This document shows positions 34,992 through 45,024 of a stretch of 64,000 nucleotides of DNA, piece by piece; within the stretch, counting starts at the first letter, position 1, and every line of letters begins with the position of its first letter. The position numbers and the translations under genes were made by a program. The notes under the pieces are model-generated. The model saw nothing but the letters and a program-made list of their open reading frames with translations. It made no database searches and had not been told where the DNA came from. The DNA is taken from contig NZ_LAZU01000036.1 of the NCBI RefSeq assembly GCF_000987955.1, positions 186,001-250,000 on the forward strand, read 5' to 3'. This DNA is from Paenibacillus sp. DMB20. Its GTDB lineage: Bacteria > Bacillota > Bacilli > Paenibacillales > Paenibacillaceae.

Positions 34992-35897
34992 GTGAATCGA
35001 TTGTCTCGAATGTGGAAGCGCGAATGGCCGCTGCATGTGATGCTCATTCCCGCACTCGTGTTCATTATCGTGTTTAGTTACATTCCAATGGTCGGCATTC
35101 TGATGGCTTTCCAAAAATATATTCCGACAAAGGGCTTGCTGGGTTCCCCGTTCGTGGGTTTGAAAAACTTTAAATTCCTTTTGGATTACCCGGACATCGG
35201 CCGTATTTTTTTCAATACCGTATACATTGCCGTTATGAAAATTACCGCTGGCCTGATCGTTCCGATTACGGTAGCGATTCTGTTAAATGAGCTTCGAAAA
35301 GAATGGGTAAAGCGCACGTTTCAGACGCTTGTCTATTTGCCTCACTTCCTGTCGTGGGTACTGTTAAGCGGCATTATCATCGACGTGCTGTCTCCTTCAA
35401 CAGGAGCTTTAAATCAATTGCTTGGCTTGTTCGGCGTGAAACCGATATTTTTCCTTGGGGATAACAACTGGTTCCCTTACGTCATGGTCATTACGGACGT
35501 ATGGAAGGAATTCGGCTTCGGTACGATCATCTATTTGGCTGCGCTTACAGGCATCAATCCGGCGCTGTACGAAGCGGCTGAAATTGACGGAGCGGGGCGC
35601 TGGAAACAGACGCTGAACATCACCTTGCCGGGAATGCTGCCGATCATCGTCTTGATGCTTACGCTCAGTATCGGGAACGTGCTGAACGCGGGCTTTGACC
35701 AGATTTTCAACTTGTACAGTCCTCAGGTCTATGAAAGCGGAGATATTATCGACACGTTCGTGTATCGAATGGGTGTCGTCGAATCTCAATACGGGTTCGC
35801 AACAGCCGTTGGATTGCTGAAATCCGTAGTTTCGTTCATTATGATATCCGTTTCGTATGTCATGGCCTATCGCTTCGCCAATTATCGCATATTCTAG
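34992..35897 (+). CDS. Sugar ABC transporter permease (LplB-like)
   Basis: 301 residues, GTG start with AGGTGA 7 bp upstream. Six transmembrane segments and the EAA loop (YEAAEIDGAGRWKQTLNITLPGMLPI) that contacts the ATPase. The start VMLIPALVFIIVFSYIPMVGILMAF is typical of LplB. It forms the membrane channel with the next gene. Confidence 0.9.
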   Translation: MNRLSRMWKREWPLHVMLIPALVFIIVFSYIPMVGILMAFQKYIPTKGLLGSPFVGLKNFKFLLDYPDIGRIFFNTVYIAVMKITAGLIVPITVAILLNELRKEWVKRTFQTLVYLPHFLSWVLLSGIIIDVLSPSTGALNQLLGLFGVKPIFFLGDNNWFPYVMVITDVWKEFGFGTIIYLAALTGINPALYEAAEIDGAGRWKQTLNITLPGMLPIIVLMLTLSIGNVLNAGFDQIFNLYSPQVYESGDIIDTFVYRMGVVESQYGFATAVGLLKSVVSFIMISVSYVMAYRFANYRIF

Positions 35898-35915
35898 CAA
35901 GGAGGGCTCACAATT

Positions 35916-36794
35916 ATGAAAAAGTCGTTAGGCCGACGCGTGTTTCTAGTCTGTAACGCTGTATTTCTCGCCTTCATTTCGTTGTTATGCCTCATGCCGA
36001 TCATTCATATATTGGCCGTTTCGTTCAGCTCGGGCGCAGCGGCGTCGGCAGGCAAAGTTACGCTCTGGCCGGTGGAATTCACGACGGCGGCGTATCAGAA
36101 CGTATTCGGTAAGCCGGAATACCTGCGAGCCTTTTGGATTACGATTCAGCGGGTCGTGTTAGGCACGTCGATCAGCATGTTTTTGACTATACTGACAGCC
36201 TATCCGTTGGCGAAGGATACTTCGCAATTCCGCATGCGCACGATTTATGTATGGTTATTCGTGTTCACGATCTTGTTCAACGGCGGCTTGATTCCGTGGT
36301 ATATGACCGTGAAGGCGGTCGGTCTTGTCGATACCATCTGGGCCATGGTGCTTCCGAGCGCCGTACAGGTGTTCAACATCATCCTGCTGCTTAACTTTTA
36401 TCGAAACCTGCCCAAAGAGCTGGAGGAATCATCAAAGATCGACGGTGCCGGTCACTTCACGACTTTGTGGAAAATATACGCTCCACTGTCCGTGGCAGCG
36501 CTGGCCACGACAGGGCTTTTTACGATCGTATGGCATTGGAACAGCTGGTTTGACGGCATGCTGCTCATGAATCATCCAGAGCGATACCCGCTTCAGACTT
36601 TCTTGCAATCGATCATTATTAAGATGGATTTGCGTTTCCTGAAGGCTCAGGATATTGAGCTGATGCAGAAGCTGTCCGACCGGACGAGCAAAGCGGCTCA
36701 AATATTCGTCGCTGCGTTTCCGATTTTAATCATTTATCCTTTCCTGCAGCGCTTCTTCATTAAAGGAATTGTCATGGGGAGTGTCAAAGAATAA
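35916..36794 (+). CDS. Sugar ABC transporter permease (LplC/YtcP-like)
   Basis: 292 residues, about six transmembrane segments and an EAA-type loop (EESSKIDGAGHFTTLWKIYAPLS). It begins 18 bp after the first permease with AAGGAGG, and ends in KGIVMGSVKE, the usual carboxyl end of this subfamily. It pairs with the preceding permease. Confidence 0.9.
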   Translation: MKKSLGRRVFLVCNAVFLAFISLLCLMPIIHILAVSFSSGAAASAGKVTLWPVEFTTAAYQNVFGKPEYLRAFWITIQRVVLGTSISMFLTILTAYPLAKDTSQFRMRTIYVWLFVFTILFNGGLIPWYMTVKAVGLVDTIWAMVLPSAVQVFNIILLLNFYRNLPKELEESSKIDGAGHFTTLWKIYAPLSVAALATTGLFTIVWHWNSWFDGMLLMNHPERYPLQTFLQSIIIKMDLRFLKAQDIELMQKLSDRTSKAAQIFVAAFPILIIYPFLQRFFIKGIVMGSVKE

Positions 36795-36833
36795 TAGTTC
36801 ACTAAACATCTCAGAATGTTGGAGGAACCTTAG

Positions 36834-38563
36834 ATGAAACTGTTATTTCGGCTGAAAGACCCCTCGATTTTTATGAAGATGATGGCTGTGTTTATGATCG
36901 TGCTGCTCCCCCTCATGATGATTACGTGGTTCATCAATGAGCGGGGGGCTGATAGCATTCAGAATGAAATTTCGCGCTCGACCTTGAATACGGCCAGCTT
37001 CTATTTAAATTCACTGGATAAGGAAGTCGAGCGCATCGTGCAGTATTTGCCCAACTATGTGATGGACGATGATTTGATGGAGCTGGCTGCCATTGGGACG
37101 GACATGACGTTCTACGAACGAGCGCAAAGCATCCTGCTCATTCAAAAGAGACTTGAACTGATGAAGAACTCCAGCCCGTTCATTCGCGAAGCGAAAGCCT
37201 ATGTACCCAAAATCAATCGAACGCTTCTCAGCGTGAAGTATGAGACAGGGATCGACAAAGAGGAATACGATGCCATACAGCTGAACGGTCCTTATTACGA
37301 TGAGCCGTTCATTCATTGGAATGACCGCTTGTTCCTCACCATGTCTTACCCTGCGAATACGTTTAAGGAACCGTTGTACGTAGTAGGCGTCGAGTTGTCT
37401 ACGGGCAAAATCAAGGAGGCGCTGGAACAGATTACGGAGTCTCTCAGCGGAGAGAGCATGCTGCTGAATATGGATGGGGGCTGGGCCATTCGAAGCAATG
37501 AGAAATCGGAAATGACGGATGCCCTCAACAACTTTATCAAGGAGAAGCAGCAATCCGGCATAAAACAAGGGTATGAGATGGTCCATTTTGGAAGCGAGCG
37601 TTATCTTACCGTATTTAAATATTCGGAAGTATGGAACTCCTATTCCGTAACCTGCATACCCGAATCAGCGGTTCTTGGACCGATTCATACCTACAGGCAA
37701 TGGTTTTTGTGGGCTTGCGCTCTAGCGGTTGCCTTGGGAACGTTTTTTTCATATTCGCTGGTGAAGCTGATGTATCGACCTTTGATGAGACTGATTAATG
37801 GTTTTAAGCGTGTGCAGAAGCTGGAATTGATACCGGTCACAATCGATCGCAGACGCGACGAGTTCGGATATTTGTATCAGGCCTTCAATGATACCGTACT
37901 ATCTTTGAAAACGTTAATTGAACAAAATTATGAACAGCAGATCCGCAATCAGCGCTCTGAGCTGAAACGGCTGCAATCGCAGATTAATCCGCATTTTCTG
38001 TACAACTGTTTCTTTGTGCTGTGCCGGCTCATCAAATCGGACAATAAGGAAAAGGCCTATCAATTCTGCCTGTACATCGGAGAATATTTTCAATTCATAA
38101 CCCGGGACGATGAGGACACCATCCGTTGGAGCTGGAGGTAAAGCATTCGCGAACTTACATCGATATGCAGACGATCTGCTACGGTGACCGAATCCGGGTC
38201 TCCTTCGATGTGAAAACGCCGCCGCTGCGGGTTCCGAGACTCGTGCTGCAGCCGATCATCGAGAATGCTTACAAGCATGGAATCGGAGGCATGGCGGGAC
38301 AGGGTGAACTCCTTGTGCACAGCGAACTCAAGGAAGACGGGATTACGATCAGCGTGGAGGATAACGGCAACAATTTTGACGATGACAAACTGGAGCAATT
38401 GCGTACCCTGTTAAAGCATTCGACCGACCGCATTGAAGAGACGACCGGGCTTATCAATGTTCATCGCCGGATTCAGCTTCACTACGGTACGGACTATGGG
38501 CTTGAAGTGTCGAGATCTTCGCTTGGCGGACTTAAAGTGCAAATACATCTTGGCGTGAAATAG
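36834..38563 (+). pseudogene. YesM-type sensor histidine kinase, one frameshift
   Basis: The first frame (36834-38141) holds TM1 (~16-32), an extracellular sensor region (~35-285), TM2 (~290-310), HAMP, and the His_kinase motif RLQSQINPHFLYNCFFVLCRLI. It ends at DTIRWSWR. One base further in register the protein continues ELEVKHSRTYIDMQ... with the ATPase domain (LQPIIENAYKHGI, ISVEDNGNNFDDD, TTGLINVHRRIQLHYG), ending at 38563. One missing base near 38120 accounts for it; total ~576 residues is normal. It pairs with the AraC-type regulator 13 bp downstream, and probably senses extracellular sugar. Confidence 0.85.
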
Positions 38564-38576
38564 GGAGGAATCGGCT

Positions 38577-40244
38577 ATGCGTCGGCTTTTAATTGTTGAT
38601 GATTTGCCTATCATTGTTGACGGTTTGCTGGATTTGTTTCAGGGCACGGAACATTTGAAATTGGAAGTATTGAAAGCGTATTCCGGGGAAGAAGCTCTTC
38701 AGGTGATGCGTTCTCAAAGGGTCGATATTGTTATTTCGGATATCAAAATGCCCGGATTGGAAGGGATCGAGCTGCTTCAGATCATTCAGACGGAATGGCC
38801 TGCTTGCAAAGTGATATTCCTTACGGGTTATAACGATTTCCACTATATCCGGAGCGCAATGGCTTACGGCGGCTTCGATTATATATTGAAGGTAGAGAGC
38901 GACGATAAAATCATAAGCTCGGTCGAACGTGCGATGGCGAAGCTGGATGAAGAAGTCGATCAGCTCCGGATGCTGGAGCTCGCCAATGAACGAATGCGCC
39001 AGGCGCTCCCGATGCTGCAAAAGGAATACATATGGGAGCTGCTTCAGGGTAAGCAGGAGGGGCCCGTGCAGCTTGGGCGCCATCTAAAGGAATTAGGTAT
39101 TTCGCTTTGCGCGGAACGTCCGATCCTGCTGCTGCTCGGCCGGGTGGACACATGGAAGGAATCCTTTACGCCGCTTGACAAAGCGCTGTTACTTTATGGA
39201 GTGCAAAATATAACGGAGGAATACGCATCGTCGTACATGCAATGCTTTTCCTGCGCATATGACCATTCCCGCTTGGTATGGCTGCTGCAGCCACGGGATA
39301 CAGGCCAAGGAGACTTGGTTGAATGGGAGACAGGGCACTCCCATATCAGCGTTATGCTGGAGAACATCCAAATGACGAGCCGACGGCTGCTGAATGTATC
39401 GGTATCCTTCGCCCTCGGCAGTGAGCCGACGGATTGGTCCGCGCTCTCGGAGCGTTTTCATATTTTGAAATATTGCTTTGTATACGGGCAGGGATTATTG
39501 CCTTCGGTCATTGTAACAGATTCGGATCTGCTCAAATTGCAGGAGTCCGAGGAAGAGAAAAACGATTATTGCTTTCATACCCGGCTGCAGCTGCTTCTGC
39601 AATGCATGGAAAATAACCGGAGGGAAGAGTTTAACAAGCTGTACCTTCAACTCACGGCAGCATGGACCTTCGACTCGCATGCCTATGGACGCAAGATGGA
39701 GCTCTATCATTCCATGGCGGCTATTTTCCTGTCTTACATGGATCAGAATGAGCTGTTCCGTCAGGATGTATATGAGCGGCTGGATGCAGCGCTGCTGTAC
39801 CATAAGGATGAAACGGTTTCCTGGCCGGACGTGAAGCAGTATTTCTGGAATATGGCCGACTGTTTTTTCTCGAGGCAGGCTGCACTGGGAGAGCAGGTAC
39901 CTGGTGATCTTGTCAAGAGGGTGCACCGGTACATAGAAGATCATTTGGCTCATGATATATCGCTGATCGCCATAGCCGATCATGTCGGGCTCAATCCTTC
40001 CTACTTCTCCCGGCTGTATAAACAGTTAACCGGAATCGGCCTGTCCGACTATATCAACGAATATCGGAACCTGAAAGCGAAGGAATGGCTGCTGAACAGC
40101 ACGATGAAGGTCAATGAGATTGCGGCGGCGCTCGGGTACAATTCGGCTATGGCGTTTATTCGTTTCTTCAAGAAGCAGAATCAGACGACACCGCAAGAAT
40201 ACCGGATGCAGAGCCAAACAAGGGAAGGCAAGGACCATTTATGA
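38577..40244 (+). CDS. YesN-type response regulator with AraC DNA-binding domain
   Basis: 555 residues. Receiver domain residues 1-120 with phospho-acceptor Asp55 (VISDIKMPGLEG), a long linker with a partly conserved helper region, and C-terminal AraC double HTH (DISLIAIADHVGLNPSYFSRLYKQLTG, KVNEIAAALGYNSAMAFIRFFKKQNQTTPQEYR). RBS AGGGAGGA. It is the likely activator of the promoters at 33103 and 17103, whose lack of a -35 fits AraC activation. It is encoded within the operon it probably controls. Confidence 0.9.
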   Translation: MRRLLIVDDLPIIVDGLLDLFQGTEHLKLEVLKAYSGEEALQVMRSQRVDIVISDIKMPGLEGIELLQIIQTEWPACKVIFLTGYNDFHYIRSAMAYGGFDYILKVESDDKIISSVERAMAKLDEEVDQLRMLELANERMRQALPMLQKEYIWELLQGKQEGPVQLGRHLKELGISLCAERPILLLLGRVDTWKESFTPLDKALLLYGVQNITEEYASSYMQCFSCAYDHSRLVWLLQPRDTGQGDLVEWETGHSHISVMLENIQMTSRRLLNVSVSFALGSEPTDWSALSERFHILKYCFVYGQGLLPSVIVTDSDLLKLQESEEEKNDYCFHTRLQLLLQCMENNRREEFNKLYLQLTAAWTFDSHAYGRKMELYHSMAAIFLSYMDQNELFRQDVYERLDAALLYHKDETVSWPDVKQYFWNMADCFFSRQAALGEQVPGDLVKRVHRYIEDHLAHDISLIAIADHVGLNPSYFSRLYKQLTGIGLSDYINEYRNLKAKEWLLNSTMKVNEIAAALGYNSAMAFIRFFKKQNQTTPQEYRMQSQTREGKDHL

Positions 40245-40329
40245 ATGTTTGGAATAGTCTCTTACTGGTTCTTGGCCAGGGGAATTAGCAATCAGGGTAA
40301 CACAATCACCATCATGAGGAGGAACTTAT

Positions 40330-41610
40330 ATGAAGACAATAACAGCTGTATTGCTTGGAGCCGGCAGCAGAGGACGATATATTTACGGTCCATATGCGGA
40401 GAAGTATCCTGAGCAATTAAAGATCGTTGCGGTGGCGGAGCCCAATGATGAACGCCGGAAGCGCATCGCGGCAATCCATGATATACCTTCCGAACACGTA
40501 TATGACTCGTGGGAGCAGGCCTTTGAAAACGGGCGCATCGCCGATGTCATGATTATCAGCACGCTCGATCGGATGCATTTTGAGCCGGCGATGAGGGCTC
40601 TTGAATTGGGTTATCATATTTTGCTTGAAAAGCCCATGTCACCATTGGCAGAAGAATGCATTCGAATTGAACAGGCAGCACGCGTTCATCAACGTGTGCT
40701 GACGGTTAGTCATGTCCTGCGGTATTCTCCGTTCTGGTCCGGCATCAAACGCTGCATCGAAGCGGGAGAGGTCGGCACAATCGCAACCATTCAGCACTCG
40801 GAATATGTAGGCTACCGCCACATGACTCACAGCTATGTACGGGGCAATTGGAGAAATTCGGAAGAGACGAGCCCCATGATTCTGGCCAAGTCATGCCATG
40901 ATCTGGATATTATCTCATGGCTGATGGATCAGCCATGTACAAGCGTCAGTTCCTAAGGCTCGCTGCTGCATTTCCGGGAAGAGAATGCCCCCGCGGGCTC
41001 AGCCGAAAGATGCACGGACGGCTGCAGCGTAGAGAGGGAATGTCCATTCTCCGCCCTCAAGCTGTATATCGAAGCGCCGGATCACGCATGGGCGCGTTAT
41101 ATTACGCATGATCTATCTCCGGAAGGGATTATGGCGGCGGTGAAGGAAGGTCCGTTTGGACGCTGCGTCTACCGCTGCGACAACAACGTGGTTGATCACC
41201 AGATCGTCAACATGGAGTTCGAAGGGGGTGCCAATGCGACCTTCACGTTGTCTTCATTCACCGAGAAGGAGGTACGGAAAGTGCGCATCATGGGGACAAA
41301 GGGCGAGATTTACGGAGATATGGAGGAAGGAGTATATACGCTGCACCGATTTGCCACCAGTGAACGGGTGGAATTTCATTGCGGGGTTTCCGGAGACGGC
41401 CATGGAGGCGGGGATGACCGGATGATGGCTGAATTCCTCCACCATGTGCGTGAGCACAAGGAGCAAGGCAGAGCAGCGCTGACTTCGGCGACGGCATCTT
41501 TGCAGAGCCATTTGATTGCCTTCGCGTCGGAAGAATCTCGTCTTCATGGCGGTATGCCCGTTAAACTGGGGGATATGGTCAACCGGGTTGCGGTGAAGAG
41601 CAAGTCATAG
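40330..41610 (+). pseudogene. Gfo/Idh/MocA-family NAD(P)-dependent dehydrogenase, in-frame stop
   Basis: Reading from the ATG at 40330 gives a Rossmann start (VLLGAGSRGRYIYG), the EKP motif in HILLEKPMSP and a middle region to CTSVSS, then TAA at 40954-40956. The same frame continues GSLLHFREENAPAG, a Cys-rich stretch (RCTDGCSVERECPF) and KEGPFGRCVYRCDNNVVDHQ, to 41610. The stop replaces a codon that is usually aromatic (Tyr/Phe) at this site, so a single base change (TAC or TAT to TAA) is enough. Full length is ~426 residues, normal for the subfamily. It is the probable catabolic partner of the transporter; it oxidises a sugar or cyclitol hydroxyl. Confidence 0.82.
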
Positions 41611-41741
41611 CTTCATATTTTTTTCTATGAGTTTGGAGTATGCCAGAGCTCTGAATCTTTATAACTCAACTCAATTCTGTCACCCCTGTGACAACCCAAT
41701 CTACCGTCCGGCAGAGCTGGTCCAGGGCATGTGGAATGCGT

Positions 41742-41808
41742 AAAGAAAATCGCTCCTTTTAATGGTTGCTCGATCTTCCATTAGACTATAGGGGCGATTT
41801 CTTTTGTT
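41742..41808 (+). terminator. Possible terminator after the sugar operon
   Basis: AAAGAAAATCGCTCC pairs with GGGGCGATTTCTTT across a ~34-base loop, followed by a few T. The 250-bp gap holds nothing else clear, apart from a weak GGAACTT / TGTCTAA pair at 41814-41842 that could be an ECF-type promoter for the sigma gene. Confidence 0.4.
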
Positions 41809-41860
41809 TGCATGGAACTTCTACCCAAAAAGCGCTGTCTAATAGGTTGGAGGTGAAAAA

Positions 41861-42394
41861 ATGGACACGGGTTACCTGAATCATGTCATCGCGGTTGAAT
41901 CCGCGGAGCTGTGCGATCTCATGTCTTTATATGGCGATGATGTGTGGAGCTATGCCTATGCGATTACCAAGAACCGCGAGCTGGCGAAGGACATTGCCCA
42001 GGAAGCCTTTATCAAGGCATATTATAAAATTCATACGTTTCGAGGCCAGTCCTCTTTTAAAACGTGGCTGTTTGCCATTACGAGAAACCTGGCTCTCAAC
42101 GAGCTGAAGTCGAGTTATGTCCGCAGGATTTTGTTGTTGGAGAGGGTAGCTTTGCGGGACACCGTCCCTTCCGCGGAAACCGTATTTTTGCAATATCAAT
42201 CTGCAGCCGAAATATGGGAAATTGTAATGAATCTGTCCATCAAGCTTCGAGAAGTGCTCGTCCTTGATCTGGAGCATGATTTAACGATCAAGGACATTTC
42301 CATACTGTTGGGGCTGAGCGAGGGAACCGTAAAGTCCAGGTTATTCCGGGCGCGTAAAGCCGTGGAGAGAGAATTGGAGAAGAGGGAGGAATGA
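41861..42394 (+). CDS. RNA polymerase sigma factor, ECF (sigma-70 family)
   Basis: 177 residues with region 2 (LYGDDVWSYAYAITKNRELAKDIAQEAFIKAYYKIHTF, the DIAQEAF core at residues ~44-50) and region 4 (LDLEHDLTIKDISILLGLSEGTVKSRLFRARKAVE). RBS GGAGGTG. It precedes a membrane-protein gene by 4 bp, the standard sigma/anti-sigma arrangement. It may direct its own transcription from the weak site at ~41814. The signal is unknown, probably an envelope stress. Confidence 0.88.
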   Translation: MDTGYLNHVIAVESAELCDLMSLYGDDVWSYAYAITKNRELAKDIAQEAFIKAYYKIHTFRGQSSFKTWLFAITRNLALNELKSSYVRRILLLERVALRDTVPSAETVFLQYQSAAEIWEIVMNLSIKLREVLVLDLEHDLTIKDISILLGLSEGTVKSRLFRARKAVERELEKREE

Positions 42395-42398
42395 AAGA

Positions 42399-43351
42399 AT
42401 GAACCATGCCAAACCGGACTGGTATGCGGAGGCCAAAGGAAATTTTAGGGGAAGCTTTACATCGGAGATGAAACAGAACGTCATTCAGCAAATTCAAACG
42501 AATGATAATATCGTGAGAAAGCGTCGTAGGACCCAAAAGCTTGCCATGGCTGCCGGCGTAAGCTAATGGTGCTGGTGGTATGCATAAACCTGTTTAGCGG
42601 GAACTTCCAATCCGCTGTCTCTCAAAACGCTGCGGATACCCCAACCCTGAAAGCTAATGAGGCAACCTCGGCTTCCGGGAAACCAAAACAGCTAACGTTC
42701 ACCAATGAGCCTGTCCTTATAACGAACACCAATATCGAATTATGGGACGATCAAGAAAATTATTTGTTTTCCAAAGTGAACAAATCATCGATACAACCTA
42801 TAGAAACGATGAATCTGAATGGGGCAGGCAATTACGTTGCGTATACCAAGCTCGATGAAAAAGAGGCGACCATCTATCAGGGCGTCCAGTTAAAGGGGAT
42901 TTCGAAGCCTGGAGAGCTCTTTGAACTGGGTTACGGCTCCATGAAAAACGTGAAATGGGAGAAGAGCGGTGCCTTCGGCGAAGACCTATACCGATTAACC
43001 GGCCAATGCGGTCCGAATATCGTATGCACCTATTTTCTATCCGTCGGCATGAATGGGGTCAAAGCAAAATATTTGTTGAACTCGGAAGGTTATGAAGCCG
43101 ATTTGGACGGCGATGGCGTAAAGGAGATCATCGCGGTAACCGGCGTTAAATTCCACAACAAGATCTTTGTCATAAAAAAAAGAGGGGACGATATCGCGTG
43201 GGCGGATGTAAATTCTGCTCTTGAAGCCAAACCGGGGGAAACCGTTCGTTATTTGCACGACGAAAAAAGCTTCCAGCTTAGCAGCGATAAGAGCACTGAG
43301 GTGTTCCGATACGCAAAGGGGGAGGACAAACTCGTTCGAATGGATAAGTAG
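42399..43351 (+). pseudogene. Membrane protein with anti-sigma position, split at its TM segment by a frameshift
   Basis: The first frame (42399-42566, 55 codons) encodes a cytoplasmic stretch with a basic end (RKRRRTQKLAMAAGVS). The next frame starts with an overlapping TAATG and encodes the TM helix (MVLVVCINLF) and a ~240-residue extracytoplasmic domain with FG-GAP/VCBS-like YEADLDGDGVKEIIAVTG. Adding one base restores LAMAAGVSLMVLVVCINLF, a complete TM helix of a ~317-residue protein. No zinc-finger anti-sigma motif is visible; assignment as partner of the sigma factor rests on position and topology. Confidence 0.65.
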
Positions 43352-43437
43352 AATGGCAATAAGGATGATTCCCTTATCATCGGTCAGAATTATGTTTTTC
43401 CCGCCTGTTCGCTTGTCTCCGGCCTTTCGGTTTCAGC

Positions 43438-43467
43438 TTGAAAGAGTGACGGGGTCTGGGTTACAAT
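43438..43467 (+). promoter_or_regulatory. Probable promoter of the Rrf2-family gene
   Basis: TTGAAA (43438-43443), 18-bp spacer, TACAAT (43462-43467), 37 bp before the GTG start. Confidence 0.45.
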
Positions 43468-43503
43468 ATTAGAATCATTACAAAAAGGGGAGGTACATGT
43501 TCT

Positions 43504-43956
43504 GTGAGTAAAGATTCTTCTTCCAAGAAACCGGGAATGGCCTGCCCATCTACCTATAAAACATTTAGCCTGGCAATCCAAGCACTCGTTGCTCTCGAAA
43601 AAAATTCCGGAAAATGCCCGAGCGCCGACATTGCGGCTTACCTGGACTCCGATCCGACCGCCTTAAGAAGAATACTAAAAACCTTGTCCAACGAAAAGAT
43701 CCTTGAATCGCGCGAAGGCAGGGACGGCGGATATTACCTGGCCAAAAGCGCCGACTCCATCACGCTGGCCGAAATTTACACGGCGCTGCATATTCATCGG
43801 GCAATTACGGACAGCATGCTCGACGTGGCAAAGCAGAATTGCAATGGAGGCCGGATGAAAAACGTTATTTCGGATATTTTATCCGAGGTCGAGGAAAGTA
43901 CCCTCAAGGTTCTTAAAGCGTACACGATTGCCGACATGGTCGAAAGAACGAATTAG
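43504..43956 (+). CDS. Rrf2-family transcriptional regulator
   Basis: 150 residues from a GTG with GGGGAGG upstream. The winged helix (FSLAIQALVALEKNSGKCPSADIAAYLDSDPTALRRILKTLSNEKILESREGRDGGYYLAK, residues ~20-80) is typical of Rrf2. The central region has only one clear Cys (NCNGG) instead of the three-cysteine cluster of IscR/NsrR, so an iron-sulfur cofactor is uncertain. The gene directly upstream of the nitroreductase suggests control of that gene by redox or nitro/NO-type stress. Confidence 0.82.
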   Translation: MSKDSSSKKPGMACPSTYKTFSLAIQALVALEKNSGKCPSADIAAYLDSDPTALRRILKTLSNEKILESREGRDGGYYLAKSADSITLAEIYTALHIHRAITDSMLDVAKQNCNGGRMKNVISDILSEVEESTLKVLKAYTIADMVERTN

Positions 43957-43974
43957 CGTATTGACATATACAAT

Positions 43975-44006
43975 ATACTGTGCAAAAATAAACACAGTAT
44001 TTTTTT
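43975..44006 (+). terminator. Hairpin between the Rrf2 gene and the nitroreductase gene
   Basis: ATACTGTG / CACAGTAT stem with a 10-base loop and a T run. The dyad and a second ACTGTGCA copy at 44014-44021 could also be an Rrf2 operator overlapping the nitroreductase promoter region. Confidence 0.6.
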
Positions 44007-44057
44007 GATTTTAACTGTGCATTATTTTACACATTTTATGAAGGAGCGTGTTTATCC

Positions 44058-44693
44058 ATGTCAACGTTAACGAAACCGGATTTTTATAGTGTCATACAGG
44101 AGCGCCATTCCGTTCGCCAGTACGATCCCACGGTGAAAATTTCACGAGAAGAGATGAAGGAGATCCTGGCGGATGCCACCCTGGCTCCATCCTCAAGCAA
44201 CCTTCAACCTTGGCGTTTCCTGGTCATTGACGAGCAGGAATTGAAGGAGAAGCTGTATCCCATTGCGAACAACCAGGAACAAGTTCTTCAGGCTTCGGCG
44301 GTGATTGCCGTATTAGGGGATACGAAATGGTATGAGAAAGGCGAGAAAATCTATAATCTGTCTCAAGAAGCGGGATATATGACGGAAGAAGTCAAGCAGC
44401 GCTTTATTCACACTGCGGAAAATATATATGCAAATATGAACGATTCCGTAAAGGAAAGCATTATCGATGTGGATGCCGGTCTTATCTCCATGCAGCTGAT
44501 GCTGATCGCGCGGGCAAGAGGATATGACACCGTGCCTATGGGGGGATATAACAAAGCGAAGTTCATGGAAGAATTCAAGATTCCGTCGCATTACCGGAGC
44601 GTCATGTTAATCGCTATCGGCAAAGCAGCTTCCGAGGCGCGTCCAACCGTAAGGCTTCCGCTGGAGGATGTTGTATCCTGGAATAAAATCTGA
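44058..44693 (+). CDS. Nitroreductase-family FMN oxidoreductase
   Basis: 211 residues: VIQERHSVRQYDPTVKIS (FMN-phosphate Arg/His region), ATLAPSSSNLQPWRFLVI, and C-terminal GYDTVPMGGYNKAKF. These are NfsB/YdgI-type flavoprotein marks. It reduces nitro compounds or quinones with NAD(P)H in the cytoplasm. RBS GAAGGAGCG. It lies 100 bp after the Rrf2 regulator and is probably its target. Confidence 0.88.
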   Translation: MSTLTKPDFYSVIQERHSVRQYDPTVKISREEMKEILADATLAPSSSNLQPWRFLVIDEQELKEKLYPIANNQEQVLQASAVIAVLGDTKWYEKGEKIYNLSQEAGYMTEEVKQRFIHTAENIYANMNDSVKESIIDVDAGLISMQLMLIARARGYDTVPMGGYNKAKFMEEFKIPSHYRSVMLIAIGKAASEARPTVRLPLEDVVSWNKI

Positions 44694-44870
44694 TATTACG
44701 TGCAGTATGGGCGCGGTTCCAAAGGTCTACGGAACTAAAAACGTCCCTTGTGTAATGTAAGAAAAACGTCAATCGACGTACTTTCACAGAAGACAGACCG
44801 CATATAGCGGAAGTTTTTCTTGCGAGATCAGGATGGTGAACCTCTGAAGTTTATTACTCTCTTATCTCTT

Positions 44871-44926
44871 AAAATAACCGGACTCGACAAGGAGACACCT
44901 TGCCGAGTCCGGTTATTGATTTTTTC
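44871..44926 (-). terminator. Terminator of the gcvT-gcvPA-gcvPB operon (also suits the nitroreductase)
   Basis: ATAACCGGACTCG...CGAGTCCGGTTAT long stem with an inner AAGG/CCTT extension; A-rich before and T-rich after, so it can act in both directions. The rest of the 44694-45024 gap contains a weak CCGC/GCGG hairpin at ~44801 and no credible gene. Confidence 0.8.
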
Positions 44927-45024
44927 GGCCCAGCGGGCCGTTAGGTCCTCTGTAATGCCGAGTTGAATATTAAGATCATGCTTGCTTAGAAAATAGCGGG
45001 TTTTCTGCCCCGCTATCGTGGACT

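Noticed and set aside
42560..42570. TAATG at the sigma-partner gene as genuine translational coupling of two proteins
   Set aside because: It splits a single transmembrane helix, so a missing base is the simpler reading; coupling cannot be fully excluded.
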